Part shown: piece by piece, positions 40,605 to 52,173 of the stretch
Layout: every line of letters begins with the position of its first letter
Numbering within the stretch: position 1 is the first letter of the stretch
Assembly (NCBI GenBank): GCA_900108205.1
Contig: FNUU01000005.1
Span: forward strand, 1-64,000
Length of the DNA: 64,000 bases
Reading direction: 5' to 3'
Source of the DNA: Eubacterium ruminantium
GTDB lineage: Bacteria > Bacillota > Clostridia > Lachnospirales > Lachnospiraceae
Notes under the pieces: model-generated
The model's database searches: none
The model's input: the letters and a program-made list of their open reading frames with translations, nothing else
What the model was told of the DNA's origin: nothing
Translations under genes and position numbers: made by a program

Positions 40605-43600
40605 TTAGTCATCAAACACTTCAGACAATACCCTCGCATTCGTATATATCAAATGATCATAATCATATGACGATTTTGAATATGCGTTATCCGGGCTGTC
40701 AATAGCCGGATATGTGGCTGCTGTAAGCGACACCTTATAATTCGAGTATTGCAATCCACCAGTTTTAAACTTCGTATTTCCAGTATATACCTTAAACTGT
40801 ATCGGTATGTAATATATACCTTCTGTCTGAGCCTGAATCTTAAGCTTTGACTTATGAATACGAACCTTGTAAATTGTGCTATTCTTTGTAGTCACCACAG
40901 TGGCCGATGATGCAGAATTGTTTGCCTGATCAAAGATTACATCTGGTTCTCCGTCCGAATCATCATCCTTACCATATATTTTTAGTTCAGTAATATAGTC
41001 ACTGATAATCTCAGCAGTACCTTCATGAACTGGATTCCCTACAGTCGGTTTAACATATGTGCCACTCTTTGATAGTGTCAAAGTCAATTCAATGTAATCA
41101 CCGGCATTTTTCAGCTTGTGAGTATCATAGATTGCAAATGTATCTACAAAAAGTTCATCATCTCCGGTATCCACTGAATTTATGCCAAGATAGCTGTATG
41201 GTCCTGTAATAGCATTCGGTGTCTGCTCGACATAATAATCCAAGGTGGCTTCTGAAGCGTTTGTAGTATAATACCTTGTAATATCTGTCTTCTTATCCGA
41301 TTCAGCACTGTTTGCAGCGCCCTCAACGGTTGATGAAATATTCGAATAACCAATAACCTTAGAACCGACAGAAGCTAATGATCCCTCGTCTTTAGTCGGG
41401 AACTGCAGATACAGTTCATCCGGGCCATAAACCATGTCAAAGCTTGCCTGTAAAGTAACAGCATACTCATTTGACAACTTGCACAGTTCTGTAATAATAT
41501 TCTGCTCGTTGCTAACCTCAACATATTTCTCGTAAATAGAGAAATTCGGACTAGCTACATCAAGCGGATTGGAAGCCTCAAAATCTTCAGGTCTAATGGC
41601 ACTTCCCTTGTATCGATATTTCTTGTTACCAATAAGTCCTTCAGCTTCAAGATTTATACCCACTTCTGAATTACCATCTGCATCAAGCATATCATACATC
41701 ATGAAAAATGACTGATAAATAGTTGCCTTGTCTGCGAACGAACTCATATTTGAATAAATCTCAGCCGTTACTGCAGTATCGGTCAATGCTACATTCGCAG
41801 TCATTGTTATTCCAAGATGCTTGTTATCCGAAGCCATTACTTCAGAGCCAATACCTTTTTGAGGAACAACCGTAAGTGTCAAATCATTATCATAAAGATT
41901 ACCCATGAACAGATTCAGGATTGTTGTATGTTCTACCTTGTTTGCACGCCAGTTCTCAACGGTCCAATCTTCTGTGGTATAATTCACACCATGACCTGTT
42001 GAATTAAATGTATCCTGTGAAGATATTTCATAACGATATATATTATCATCACTATCATCTTTCTTCGTAAAGATACTCAGATAGTATCTCTCAGAAGTTA
42101 GATTCTTTACTTCTGTAACGGTATATCTATCATCGTTTTCAATTGTATCTTCATCTGTTATCGGTCGATAATTAATTCCGTTGTATTTTACCGTAGCACC
42201 CGTTTCTGTATTTCCGGCAGTAGGTGTAAGCGTTCCATCGTCATTCTGTTCCACCTTAACAGTCATTAGATTCTGAAGAGGTGCCGGTTTATACCTTATT
42301 CCGTTTGCATCTGTAAAATCATACAGACTAATAAAAGTGTTATCACCGGTTGGCGGATCATTAAGATAGTAATAATGTCCTTTATCATTTGCGTCAACCA
42401 AAACCATCCTCGTCACACCCGGCCAGCCATTATGGTTATGATTTTTCAGCGTCAAACTCTTATAGTAATTTGTTAGAACACTATCACCGCCATTTATGGC
42501 ATCCTTCCACTCACCGGCAGATCGGTTGTAAGCATATTCAAAATCTATAGTCACAGGGTTTCCAAGGTTCTCAAAGAGTCCCTGTTTTCTATAGTTGGCT
42601 GCTCCAATATGCGTGTATGCATCTCCATAATAGTCAGTTCCAGATTTTATTTCTGCATTGAAGTCAAAGCGAAGAACCTTCCTTACATACACCGGAACGT
42701 ACAGATGGTATGCGATCTTGCCTGAACCTGACGGATCCTTAAAGCGGACATCAACAAGTGAAAACTGCGGTATATCACCATTATCTACATGATCTGCATT
42801 CATGTAGAAAAAATCCCCCGCAGTTACCGAAGTCTTCTTTAGGTTGGCTGTCATTGAGGACGAATTATCAACATCAAATACATGCGTTTCCGGGTTGTAA
42901 GTACACTTATACAATCCAACTTCATAAACAGCTGAATTTGCAGATGCAAAATTATAATTTGTATTTGTCAATGTATCCAGATAGTTATTTATCAATCTTG
43001 TAAGTGTAACTCTGTTGGTGTCCTCAGCAACCAGTAACGGGAAGTTCCTAATTGCGCCTCCTGCAGCCGTATTAACATATCCGGCATATTCCACATAGGA
43101 TGACGACATCTCTAATTTAAGCGTCTCGAGAGCCTCCTCATTGGCTACAAGACCCAGCTGAGTTGTAACTGTAGTATACGCTTTATTCTTTCCATCCCTC
43201 TGATCTTTCACAATATTATTAAATGACGAAGATGCATATGAAGGCGAGCTGACACCATCACTTGTAAGAAAGTACGTCGTTCCATTATATGTTGATATCA
43301 GGCCCTTCGGATTCGTTGTTACATAAGGCTGCAGGTTTTCGTTCTGAATATAGCTATTTTTCTTTACGGTTTTCTTGATAATATAAAGAAATTTATCGGT
43401 TGATGAGCCAAATTTAGCTTCGTACAATTCTCTTTCAGCAGTGCTTGGCGTACTGCCAGAAGCGTCTCCGTTGGTAAATGTAATGGAACCATTATTCTCG
43501 GTTACAGTGCCATAATTCCATTTATAAAAATTATTTTCACTGTACGCATAGTATAATGTAAAGTACCAGTTTGGTTTTTGAGCTCGTGTCTGCAAAGAAG

Positions 43601-46600
43601 TATTTTTATCATATCGAACTCCGCTTCCATATCCAGATCTATTCAAGACATAATAGTCTGTTGATGTTGTCTTTGTTGTACTAAGGAAGCGAAAATACTT
43701 ATTTGAATCACAATAAACAGTAAATGAATCAGCATTATCCTTTGTACCTAATACAACGCCTAAACCTGTTGGTGTTTCAGGGCATATATATTTCTTTGTT
43801 CCACTATCAATTGTGTATATTTTATAATTATCATCATTAGTATTCTTTTCTAAATACCATATCTGAGAATTGTTAAAAGCATTCTCGTCTAAAACTGTGG
43901 TATTATCTTTATAATGCGTTGTATTATGTACAAAACTACCAGTATTTTCTTTCCAAAAGAATCCAAGAGCTGCTCTTTCTGTATCAATATCTGCAGAAGT
44001 AGCAATTTGATTTCCACTAGCCGCCACGTCCAAGAGACTTCTATCATAACCAATCTTGGTAACCGAATAAGTAGTACCTTCTACTACAGAACTCTCACTT
44101 GTTGTAACCTCTGGTTCTCCATCAGCATCTACGCCAGTGATTGAAACACGGACAGCGTCAGAAGCACCTTCAACAGAATATTGAGTAACAGTAGTCGTTG
44201 ATCCATTAGCAACGCTCTGAACATTAACGCCCTCAGTCTCAATGTTTGAAAACAGTTTATTAGGGTTAGTTACTGAAGCGGTGTTATCATAGTCAGCGAA
44301 AATAACATAGCCGCCTGTTCCATATGGCGTATTAGAATTGAATGGATGGCCAACCAATGCCGCAACCATGTCAGAATCTTCAGTTAGCTTATATTGACGA
44401 GAAAAACCTGCAAGCTTAATAATACTTTTAGTCTCATCTCTTGCTGTTTCCCCACAAATATAACCACGATACTGCCCTCTTAATATCAAATCCTGTGCCA
44501 GAATATTGTATCCAAGTAATCTGAATTCATATGCTCGTACAGCTGCGGTTCCGCCTGTATTGTTTATTTTACCAACAAGTCCACCGGAATTACCATCTGA
44601 AGAATCTGACTCTATCTCGCAATCAAGAACTGATAGATTATTCAGTATTAAGTTATGATTAAACTTACCATCACTACCACCAGCCGTTGTTGAATCATCT
44701 CCCCAGATACCAACAACACCGCCAGAGTTCTTTTTACCTGAAATAACATATCCTTCAACAATACAGTTATCAATAGTAACTTGAGGCATATCCTCTTTTG
44801 CAGAACCTATAATACCGCCCGCCGAACAGTACTTCATATTGTCGTCATCATCAATCGAAGCACCATTATCTATTTTTTTTGCACCTGTACTTGATATTTC
44901 AGCATTATCCAAAGCGCAAACAAGATTTGTTCTAGTAATTGAACTTGTATATTCCGTTTCATCTGTTGTATTCTTGCCAGCTGTTGCCCAGTGCCCAACG
45001 ATACCACCGGCCGTAAGCTGTGATTTTACAGACATGTTGTTGATAATGCAGTTATCCATATCCAGATACTGACGGTTCATAATGCCGAAAATCCCACCAC
45101 AATAAATATTGGCATTCTCGCATTTAACATAGTTTAAGTCAGACTGGCTTTTACTTCCCATTGTGAAATTTTTGAGTGTTGCCAATGCTGTTGAACTGTT
45201 AGTGCCTCTGCATACTCCAATAATACCGCCAACACCATAATTGTATTTATTTGCATCCGTCATCGATGTACAAAGACTCTCAACCTTGGTTATATTCAAA
45301 GTACAGGTAGCTCCGGAACTATTCGAATTATCGAATTCAAATTCTCCTTGTTGTTTTTTACCAATAAGTCCCCCTGCAATCAGTCCGCTTTCAACTACTA
45401 TCTTATCAGATCCAAGTCCTGATGCAGTATTCGTAATCATTAGCTTATCATTGTTTGGATAATAACCCACCAGTCCACCTGTATTTTTACAACCAAACAC
45501 ATACGCATTATTTAAAGCTACCGAATTTATAGTCAGTTTACCGACATGACAACCCACCAGTAAACCGGCAGACAGAATTCTGCTTTGATTGGCCTCTGCA
45601 AACTTTAAATACTCTGTGGTATACGGAATATGCACTCCACTATAATAATGTATTATATCTGTATTAACGAGTCCAGTTAAACTTAGATTTGTAAATGTAC
45701 TTCCGGTTGTCCCTGAATTAATACGATTAAATAACCCAAGACCTCCTCTTCCATCTTCATTGTTTTGATTCAAATAAGCAGGTTGGTAATATCTGTCAAA
45801 ATTGGCATCTCTATTGGTACCATTCAATTTTATATTAAATGCAGTTGTTATAGTACTCCCACCATATCCCGGATAATAATAGTAATACGTATTCTGCGAT
45901 ACAGTATTACCATTTCCATCAAATGTCGATACATTCATCCTGTAGTTATCAGATGCCTGGAAAATGTTTCCTATTCCCTTAAAGCCGTCAGGAAGGAAGT
46001 ATGTACTGTTTGTTGCAGTAAGCTTGACAGACTTTGCGGTTGTTCCACCAATATTAGTGTCAGTTGTACTTCCTGTTGTATACGCATTCATTAAATAACC
46101 GCGGATACTGCTGCCATCTGTACTTGCATAAGTATTATAATCATCAACACTGTTCGAAGCGGCGGATGTATTAGTGTTCACATTGTTATAAGTAGCTTCA
46201 GAACGGAACATTGCGTACTCTTCTTCCCCTGTACTGTAACCTAATTCCTTAGTTGACATACCGCTGTTTATGATTAAAGACATAACAAACAAAGCCTGAC
46301 CGTTCGGAATTTCTACATCCGCATCAGACCCATCTGTATCCAGTTTTCCCAAACTCTTTTTTACGTCAGCAATCGAATAGTGTTTGTTACCGTTCTGCAT
46401 TGTAGTCTTACTAAGTGAAGAAGGCTCCGTTGTAACTTCAGCTCCCTCAGACGCATCCCAATACCTTATAACATCCGATGTGTCACCCTTATATACTCTG
46501 GTTCCATCTTCATAAGGTCGATAATTAGCTGCTTCATTGACAGCAAAACCGTTTACAACTCTGCCAATGATAGGATTTACATAGAGCCACATATTGTTTT

Positions 46601-49600
46601 CTTCAGCGACAAGGTTTGATTGACCGGCACTTCGTACACTGGATTGAACCATAGAACTGTTTTTAGAAATACCTTCCGTACCAGAGGACAAACTTTCCAT
46701 ATTACGGAAGTAGACACCACCATTTACAACCGCACCTACATATCCTCCAACAGGTATGAGCTGGGCATATGTACCTTTCAGTTCAATTGTCGTATTACTG
46801 AAGGCTACTGTAACGGCATCAATAATATTGTCACCGCCATTAACGGTTGCCATAACTGCCCCATATGCATTACTTCCGTTATACTCAGCAGCAGAAGACA
46901 TCGTCAACGTGAATTTTCCAGATGATACCCTTTCCGCATTGGAGTCACTGCAATCGACAACTATATTAACGCCTTTAACAACGCTTCCATTACTGTTTGC
47001 TATCAAAGGTGCTCCATTTTTAATTTCAATCTTCTGAGTACCATCTCCGACAATAACGCCCCTGAACCATGCAAAACTATCAGTAGTATTACCCAGACCT
47101 TTGAATACATTACCATCAATTGTAATCGTTGTGATGGAGGTACCGTTACTATCAACAGGATTCACCCTGTAATAAGCTTTTGAAACATAGGTTCGGACTT
47201 CCTCCGTGGTAAGATATTTATCCTTTTTCCCAGAAGTATTTGAAGCATATATATCATCTCTATAATAGCCCGCTTCATAGGAGCCCGATGCAACTTTATA
47301 ATTAAATGCAGCATCTCCATAAGTTGGGTCATGCCAGGTCGCGTCAAGGTCTGCTTCCCCATCTGCCTTCAGCGGAATGTATACCTCCGCATTTCCCGGA
47401 TTTCCAGAAGTTGATAATATATTGTAGAACGTTTCAAAAATAGAACCATTCTGTAGCATATACGGATCATTATAGGTTCCACAGCCGGAGAAAGTCGCAC
47501 CGGAATGATTCACTTCAATCTGATAGTAATGGTTGGAATAATCATATCCTGTGGCAACATAAGGGTAATACTTCGACTTAAAGGTTGCCGTGTAAGTTCC
47601 TGTGCCATCCGAAGCCGAAGAAGGATTTACAAATTTTGATGGTTTGGTATTCAAATACCAGCGTTCTTCATTCGGATACTGTGTAGTAGTATCACTGTCG
47701 GTATAACCAAGTTCCATACCATAAGTCACCATATGTTTCGGATTATTGTTTTCCGCAGATATCTCTCCCCAGTCATCATCATCTCTAAAGGTATATGTGG
47801 CTTTTCCTGTATCGAACGACAGCTTATTCAGAAGCGTTGCCTTCGTAAATATGGAAACATCTGTATAATATACAGAATCAAGCTTATCAAGAGCTGTGTT
47901 GTCCGATGAACTATTGGTTTTTCTGCCATCAAGCTGAACAGATGTAAAGCTTATATTGACATTCTTTGAAGTACTGTCAGCACCAACATTACCAATCAGA
48001 CTGGTAGCCGCTTTCTTATTTGAATTTGTATCTGTAGTTACAGCCGTGTTTGTCTTGTAGGAAGACGCAGAACCAACACTGACATTATTTACAGTCAGTG
48101 TGGAATAGCTATCAGTATTATTGATCAGAAGTGGAGCATAATCGTTTGCGTCGTTAGGATTAAAGTTGTAAATATGGATGCCATCAAGAACAGCATTCTT
48201 TATGGTGACTCTAGCTGTTGCAGCGTCTGTTGAGCCGGAGCCCTTCACTGTTCTCATTACAAGTGCACCTGAGTATTTATTGCCCGTGTTAATCTGTGGA
48301 ACGCTACCTTTTAATGTAAAAGCTGTATTTCCAACAGTAAGCTTTCCACCAACATTAAGAAACAGCGCACTCTGCATCAGATAATGCTGCGTGGTATGTA
48401 AGGATGCGGATGAATCATAATGAGATGTTTTCTTTGCATGTCCGCCGGCAGTATAATCTTCGCTTCCTTCAAATTCACTGTTATAAAGCGTAAATGTACC
48501 ATCTATCGTAACATTAGCGTTATCTATGTCCAGCGGATACCAGCTGTAACCCTGCATATTATATGTTCCGTTAGGAATCGTACTTCCCCAGCTATTTGAA
48601 GAAACACTACTTTGGATACTGCTGTGGGCATACCACTTGGCTCCCCATGTCATAAGACCGGAAGCTCCGCTGTCGGCTGTTTTCATAGTATCAAGATTGT
48701 AGTAATATCTTGAATACGGATTCATCTGCTGCCCATAGGTAGTAAATGGTGTATAGGTACCGCTGGCCGCACTGCCATCCATGGTTAGTCCACCATCAGC
48801 AACGCCTGTCTGAATAGAAACAACAGCCTGTCCATTCTTCAGGATATACAGGTCGTCGGCATTACCGTTTGCATATCCAACCTTTGACGCACCGCTTCCT
48901 GTATAGTAAGCCGTATAGGCAACCAGCTCATCAAAAACGGGTATTGTCATATCGGTTTCAGCATTTGATTTCTTTTTGAAGCTTGCAGATGAGATGGAAT
49001 AAGCAGATGCATTCTGCAATTCAAGATAAAGTGCAGTACCAATGCCATCTTTGTTGGAATTTAAAATCCATCCCTTATTAACGATCATTCCAAAAGAACC
49101 GGCATTTTCCGAATTCAGACTGAATCCATCGATCTTCAGATCATTAGCATCTTTAACTGTCCAATAACCAGTGCCATTATATACAAGCCCTGCGAAATCC
49201 ACGCCGGTTGCACTGTTATTATTCTGATTTATTACGGATGCAGTTGTTCCACCGACCTGAACCTGATCAAAGTCCGCATTTACGCTGGCCCAATAGTATC
49301 CGAGTATTCCTCCTACATCTCCGTTACTGTTGGCCTTTACATTGATAGTGAAACCATCAGCTTTAATATCGCTAAGATTCAGCTTTCTGCTTGTAGCTCC
49401 GGTCCCGCCCGAAATGACGGCAATCAATCCACCTACCTTGTTTGAACCAACTGAACTGGTATTTGTTATGGAACCAGTAATATCAATATCCAAAAATGAC
49501 CATGTCAGGTCTGTGGAATTTGTGGCATGATCAATCCTTCCAACCACACCTCCCAGCCTGGCATCAGTGGCACTTCCTGTCAATGCAGCATTCGCCGTAA

Positions 49601-52118
49601 TATCAGATACTGTTATTGTACCTATTTCCTTTGTGGCATTTCCAAGAACACCGCCAATAGCTGTCTTTTTTGCACCGGAATGATTTATTGTCGTATTAAT
49701 ATCCAGACCGGATGCAGCAAATGCACCCTTTGCTGATGCCGCAGCTGACCCGGCATACATTTCATCTTCCATTGCCTTTATACTGATAGAGCCTGCAAAT
49801 TTGGTATCCTTTATAGTTGCTCCGTCAGCAATTCCGAATAATCCGCTGTAATTATGCCTGTAAGCTGTTTCTCCGCCAAAAGTAAGGGTATTAACCGTTG
49901 AATCCGGCTTGCCTGTAAACTGTGCTTTATAGGTACACTTAACTCCATCGCTTCCAATATCATTATCTCGTGTAAGACCTATGAAGCCTGTATCTGTCAA
50001 AGTTACACTTGCAGACATAGAGATATTCTCATTAACTATCGAAGTATAGTCTTTTGTTGTATCTGCAAAGCTCAAAAAATTGTTCTTAGTAGCATCAATC
50101 TGGAAGCAAAGAGCTGTTTTAGCATAATCAGAAACACTACCGATTGTTGTATAAGATGATGACGGCGCATCGATAATGACATCATGTGTGCTTTCATTCA
50201 CACTGAGGACTTCTGTTCCGCCGAGTTTTTCAACCGTTTTTGTATATGCCGGAACTCCTTCGGTTGCGGCAACCGCAGTTTCTTCGTCTGCCGCGAATCT
50301 GATTACCTGTCCCCATGCGCCAATATCATCAACATCTGCTGCAGATTTTGTAAGCGTGCATGAACTCTTTGTAAATACGAGTGCATCATCACGCCATCCT
50401 ACAATTCTTCCCACCTTATTTTCTTCTTTGCCTCCTGGAGCAGCAGGAGTTGCTGTTGTCAAATTCACAATTCCATCAATGCGAAGAATGCCGTGATCCA
50501 GGGAACCAATAAGTCCGCCGCCCTTATAACCGCTTGTAGTTACCGTTGCGCCGTTAACATCCACAAATGCATTGTCTGCATACGCTGCAAGACCGCCAAA
50601 TGTAAGATTGCCGGTTCTGGTGGCGTTTGTTGAAAAATCTTTAAAAATCACATATGACTTGTTTGTACCATCGATGACACCTATTCCCCCACCATAATAT
50701 GCCGATGTTCCGCTAAGTGTCGGTTCGGAAGTAACAGTATCTATGGTTAGCGTTCTTAAAATACTATCAGCCGCATATTTCCCTACCAGACCGCCGTACC
50801 CGCTTCCGCCGGAGGATGCACAATCAGAAGCAACCGTGGCGCCGCCACATATAGTTACGTCCACATTTGTATCGAGTACACCAAAGAGACCACCCGCGAA
50901 ACCACTGCTCCCGCAGTTTAACGTGCAGTCTATATCGTACTCAGATGTATCAAATCTGTTATCAACTGTTTGTTCGCCTACAGTTGTAGAAACCAACGCC
51001 GTCAGAGGCTTGTAGTAACCATAAACACCTCCTGCTCCGCCAGTACCGGTCATATTTTGTTCTATAGGGTACGCGGTAACTGGTGTCTCGCCTGATGTAG
51101 GGAGATTAAATGCAACATCACCACCGGTATTTTTACCAACAAGACCGCCTGCATATCCGGAATTGGTAGAGATAACTGTCCCCTCTGCAAGATAATTTGA
51201 ACCATTGATTGTACAAAGAGCGTCTGCCTCCATTTCACCCACAAGTCCGCCGACATCTCCGCCGAAAGAGGTAATACTGCTTATTCCCCTATTTCCTGTG
51301 ATAGAGAAAGAGACAGAAGTTTTTTTACCCATATGCCCACATACTAGGCCGGTATCTCCAGTTCCTGTAATGGCAACGTTACCTGTATCCCCCTCAGATG
51401 TATTCATTGTAGCAGCAACGGCTATTTCAGCGCCACTATCCGCAGTCGAATCGTAGTCTATATTACCGATAAAGCCGCCAAATCCTGCCAGTACATGATC
51501 TCCATCGTCCGAAGGTTTTCTCAAATCAATATTCCATGTAACAGTAGATTCTTTGTTAGTGTCAAGTACCACATGCTTTGCCAGCAAGGGTGCATTTGTA
51601 TCCAATGATGTATTAGAATAATATCTAGAAAGAGGAAGCGGATTGTTATTATTAATTATTACGGAGTCATATACGTAATTAAATAATGGTGCATCCAGAT
51701 TCAGTGTTGTACTAAGATTTGTCTGGAGTTCAATACTACCACCAAATGGTTTGCTCTCGGTTCCAAGTCCAGCAAATCCAGGATAGAAAACATCAGAAAC
51801 ATCTCCGGTATTGATAATCTTTATTTTATCATATTGATGATAGGTCGAGTAAATCTGGCAGTTTTTAGAATACTCCGTAAAATCCGAAAGCTCGACTTCA
51901 ATATACCCTGTCGCATCATGTGGATATGCGCTGTCATTTCCCGGATCTTCTGCCGCCTGTACAGTATTTCTAACAGAGTCTTCAAGATTACCAATAAACG
52001 GAACCTTTTCAAGTGCACCAAAAAAGAACAACTCATTTATGAGCATGGCAAACACAACCACAAGACTTATTCCTCTATGTATCACTTTTTTCTTTTTTCT
52101 GTCAGGTTTCCATTTCAT
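40605..52118 (-). CDS. Giant secreted GLUG-repeat surface protein
   Basis: 3837 residues. The N-terminus is basic with one hydrophobic signal or anchor segment (GISLVVVFAMLINELFFFG). The long body is Ser/Thr/Asn/Gly-rich and has two clusters of GLUG-like motifs (GGLVG, GGIIG, GGVVG): about 215-1000 and about 2200-2520, as in bacterial adhesins with right-handed beta-helix or related folds. A later region (about 2690-2810) has the W/Y and QxW-like spacing of lectin-like modules (weak). No LPXTG motif is present; the C-terminus ends in SEVFDD. It is the last gene of a four-gene operon; GGAGATGAG precedes the ATG. Confidence 0.85.
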   Translation of the reverse strand: MKWKPDRKKKKVIHRGISLVVVFAMLINELFFFGALEKVPFIGNLEDSVRNTVQAAEDPGNDSAYPHDATGYIEVELSDFTEYSKNCQIYSTYHQYDKIKIINTGDVSDVFYPGFAGLGTESKPFGGSIELQTNLSTTLNLDAPLFNYVYDSVIINNNNPLPLSRYYSNTSLDTNAPLLAKHVVLDTNKESTVTWNIDLRKPSDDGDHVLAGFGGFIGNIDYDSTADSGAEIAVAATMNTSEGDTGNVAITGTGDTGLVCGHMGKKTSVSFSITGNRGISSITSFGGDVGGLVGEMEADALCTINGSNYLAEGTVISTNSGYAGGLVGKNTGGDVAFNLPTSGETPVTAYPIEQNMTGTGGAGGVYGYYKPLTALVSTTVGEQTVDNRFDTSEYDIDCTLNCGSSGFAGGLFGVLDTNVDVTICGGATVASDCASSGGSGYGGLVGKYAADSILRTLTIDTVTSEPTLSGTSAYYGGGIGVIDGTNKSYVIFKDFSTNATRTGNLTFGGLAAYADNAFVDVNGATVTTSGYKGGGLIGSLDHGILRIDGIVNLTTATPAAPGGKEENKVGRIVGWRDDALVFTKSSCTLTKSAADVDDIGAWGQVIRFAADEETAVAATEGVPAYTKTVEKLGGTEVLSVNESTHDVIIDAPSSSYTTIGSVSDYAKTALCFQIDATKNNFLSFADTTKDYTSIVNENISMSASVTLTDTGFIGLTRDNDIGSDGVKCTYKAQFTGKPDSTVNTLTFGGETAYRHNYSGLFGIADGATIKDTKFAGSISIKAMEDEMYAGSAAASAKGAFAASGLDINTTINHSGAKKTAIGGVLGNATKEIGTITVSDITANAALTGSATDARLGGVVGRIDHATNSTDLTWSFLDIDITGSITNTSSVGSNKVGGLIAVISGGTGATSRKLNLSDIKADGFTINVKANSNGDVGGILGYYWASVNADFDQVQVGGTTASVINQNNNSATGVDFAGLVYNGTGYWTVKDANDLKIDGFSLNSENAGSFGMIVNKGWILNSNKDGIGTALYLELQNASAYSISSASFKKKSNAETDMTIPVFDELVAYTAYYTGSGASKVGYANGNADDLYILKNGQAVVSIQTGVADGGLTMDGSAASGTYTPFTTYGQQMNPYSRYYYNLDTMKTADSGASGLMTWGAKWYAHSSIQSSVSSNSWGSTIPNGTYNMQGYSWYPLDIDNANVTIDGTFTLYNSEFEGSEDYTAGGHAKKTSHYDSSASLHTTQHYLMQSALFLNVGGKLTVGNTAFTLKGSVPQINTGNKYSGALVMRTVKGSGSTDAATARVTIKNAVLDGIHIYNFNPNDANDYAPLLINNTDSYSTLTVNNVSVGSASSYKTNTAVTTDTNSNKKAATSLIGNVGADSTSKNVNISFTSVQLDGRKTNSSSDNTALDKLDSVYYTDVSIFTKATLLNKLSFDTGKATYTFRDDDDWGEISAENNNPKHMVTYGMELGYTDSDTTTQYPNEERWYLNTKPSKFVNPSSASDGTGTYTATFKSKYYPYVATGYDYSNHYYQIEVNHSGATFSGCGTYNDPYMLQNGSIFETFYNILSTSGNPGNAEVYIPLKADGEADLDATWHDPTYGDAAFNYKVASGSYEAGYYRDDIYASNTSGKKDKYLTTEEVRTYVSKAYYRVNPVDSNGTSITTITIDGNVFKGLGNTTDSFAWFRGVIVGDGTQKIEIKNGAPLIANSNGSVVKGVNIVVDCSDSNAERVSSGKFTLTMSSAAEYNGSNAYGAVMATVNGGDNIIDAVTVAFSNTTIELKGTYAQLIPVGGYVGAVVNGGVYFRNMESLSSGTEGISKNSSMVQSSVRSAGQSNLVAEENNMWLYVNPIIGRVVNGFAVNEAANYRPYEDGTRVYKGDTSDVIRYWDASEGAEVTTEPSSLSKTTMQNGNKHYSIADVKKSLGKLDTDGSDADVEIPNGQALFVMSLIINSGMSTKELGYSTGEEEYAMFRSEATYNNVNTNTSAASNSVDDYNTYASTDGSSIRGYLMNAYTTGSTTDTNIGGTTAKSVKLTATNSTYFLPDGFKGIGNIFQASDNYRMNVSTFDGNGNTVSQNTYYYYYPGYGGSTITTAFNIKLNGTNRDANFDRYYQPAYLNQNNEDGRGGLGLFNRINSGTTGSTFTNLSLTGLVNTDIIHYYSGVHIPYTTEYLKFAEANQSRILSAGLLVGCHVGKLTINSVALNNAYVFGCKNTGGLVGYYPNNDKLMITNTASGLGSDKIVVESGLIAGGLIGKKQQGEFEFDNSNSSGATCTLNITKVESLCTSMTDANKYNYGVGGIIGVCRGTNSSTALATLKNFTMGSKSQSDLNYVKCENANIYCGGIFGIMNRQYLDMDNCIINNMSVKSQLTAGGIVGHWATAGKNTTDETEYTSSITRTNLVCALDNAEISSTGAKKIDNGASIDDDDNMKYCSAGGIIGSAKEDMPQVTIDNCIVEGYVISGKKNSGGVVGIWGDDSTTAGGSDGKFNHNLILNNLSVLDCEIESDSSDGNSGGLVGKINNTGGTAAVRAYEFRLLGYNILAQDLILRGQYRGYICGETARDETKSIIKLAGFSRQYKLTEDSDMVAALVGHPFNSNTPYGTGGYVIFADYDNTASVTNPNKLFSNIETEGVNVQSVANGSTTTVTQYSVEGASDAVRVSITGVDADGEPEVTTSESSVVEGTTYSVTKIGYDRSLLDVAASGNQIATSADIDTERAALGFFWKENTGSFVHNTTHYKDNTTVLDENAFNNSQIWYLEKNTNDDNYKIYTIDSGTKKYICPETPTGLGVVLGTKDNADSFTVYCDSNKYFRFLSTTKTTSTDYYVLNRSGYGSGVRYDKNTSLQTRAQKPNWYFTLYYAYSENNFYKWNYGTVTENNGSITFTNGDASGSTPSTAERELYEAKFGSSTDKFLYIIKKTVKKNSYIQNENLQPYVTTNPKGLISTYNGTTYFLTSDGVSSPSYASSSFNNIVKDQRDGKNKAYTTVTTQLGLVANEEALETLKLEMSSSYVEYAGYVNTAAGGAIRNFPLLVAEDTNRVTLTRLINNYLDTLTNTNYNFASANSAVYEVGLYKCTYNPETHVFDVDNSSSMTANLKKTSVTAGDFFYMNADHVDNGDIPQFSLVDVRFKDPSGSGKIAYHLYVPVYVRKVLRFDFNAEIKSGTDYYGDAYTHIGAANYRKQGLFENLGNPVTIDFEYAYNRSAGEWKDAINGGDSVLTNYYKSLTLKNHNHNGWPGVTRMVLVDANDKGHYYYLNDPPTGDNTFISLYDFTDANGIRYKPAPLQNLMTVKVEQNDDGTLTPTAGNTETGATVKYNGINYRPITDEDTIENDDRYTVTEVKNLTSERYYLSIFTKKDDSDDNIYRYEISSQDTFNSTGHGVNYTTEDWTVENWRANKVEHTTILNLFMGNLYDNDLTLTVVPQKGIGSEVMASDNKHLGITMTANVALTDTAVTAEIYSNMSSFADKATIYQSFFMMYDMLDADGNSEVGINLEAEGLIGNKKYRYKGSAIRPEDFEASNPLDVASPNFSIYEKYVEVSNEQNIITELCKLSNEYAVTLQASFDMVYGPDELYLQFPTKDEGSLASVGSKVIGYSNISSTVEGAANSAESDKKTDITRYYTTNASEATLDYYVEQTPNAITGPYSYLGINSVDTGDDELFVDTFAIYDTHKLKNAGDYIELTLTLSKSGTYVKPTVGNPVHEGTAEIISDYITELKIYGKDDDSDGEPDVIFDQANNSASSATVVTTKNSTIYKVRIHKSKLKIQAQTEGIYYIPIQFKVYTGNTKFKTGGLQYSNYKVSLTAATYPAIDSPDNAYSKSSYDYDHLIYTNARVLSEVFDD

Positions 52119-52173
52119 TTCTATCTCATCTCCTGCAAAATTCAGCTGTATTATGCTGACAATATATTTTCAA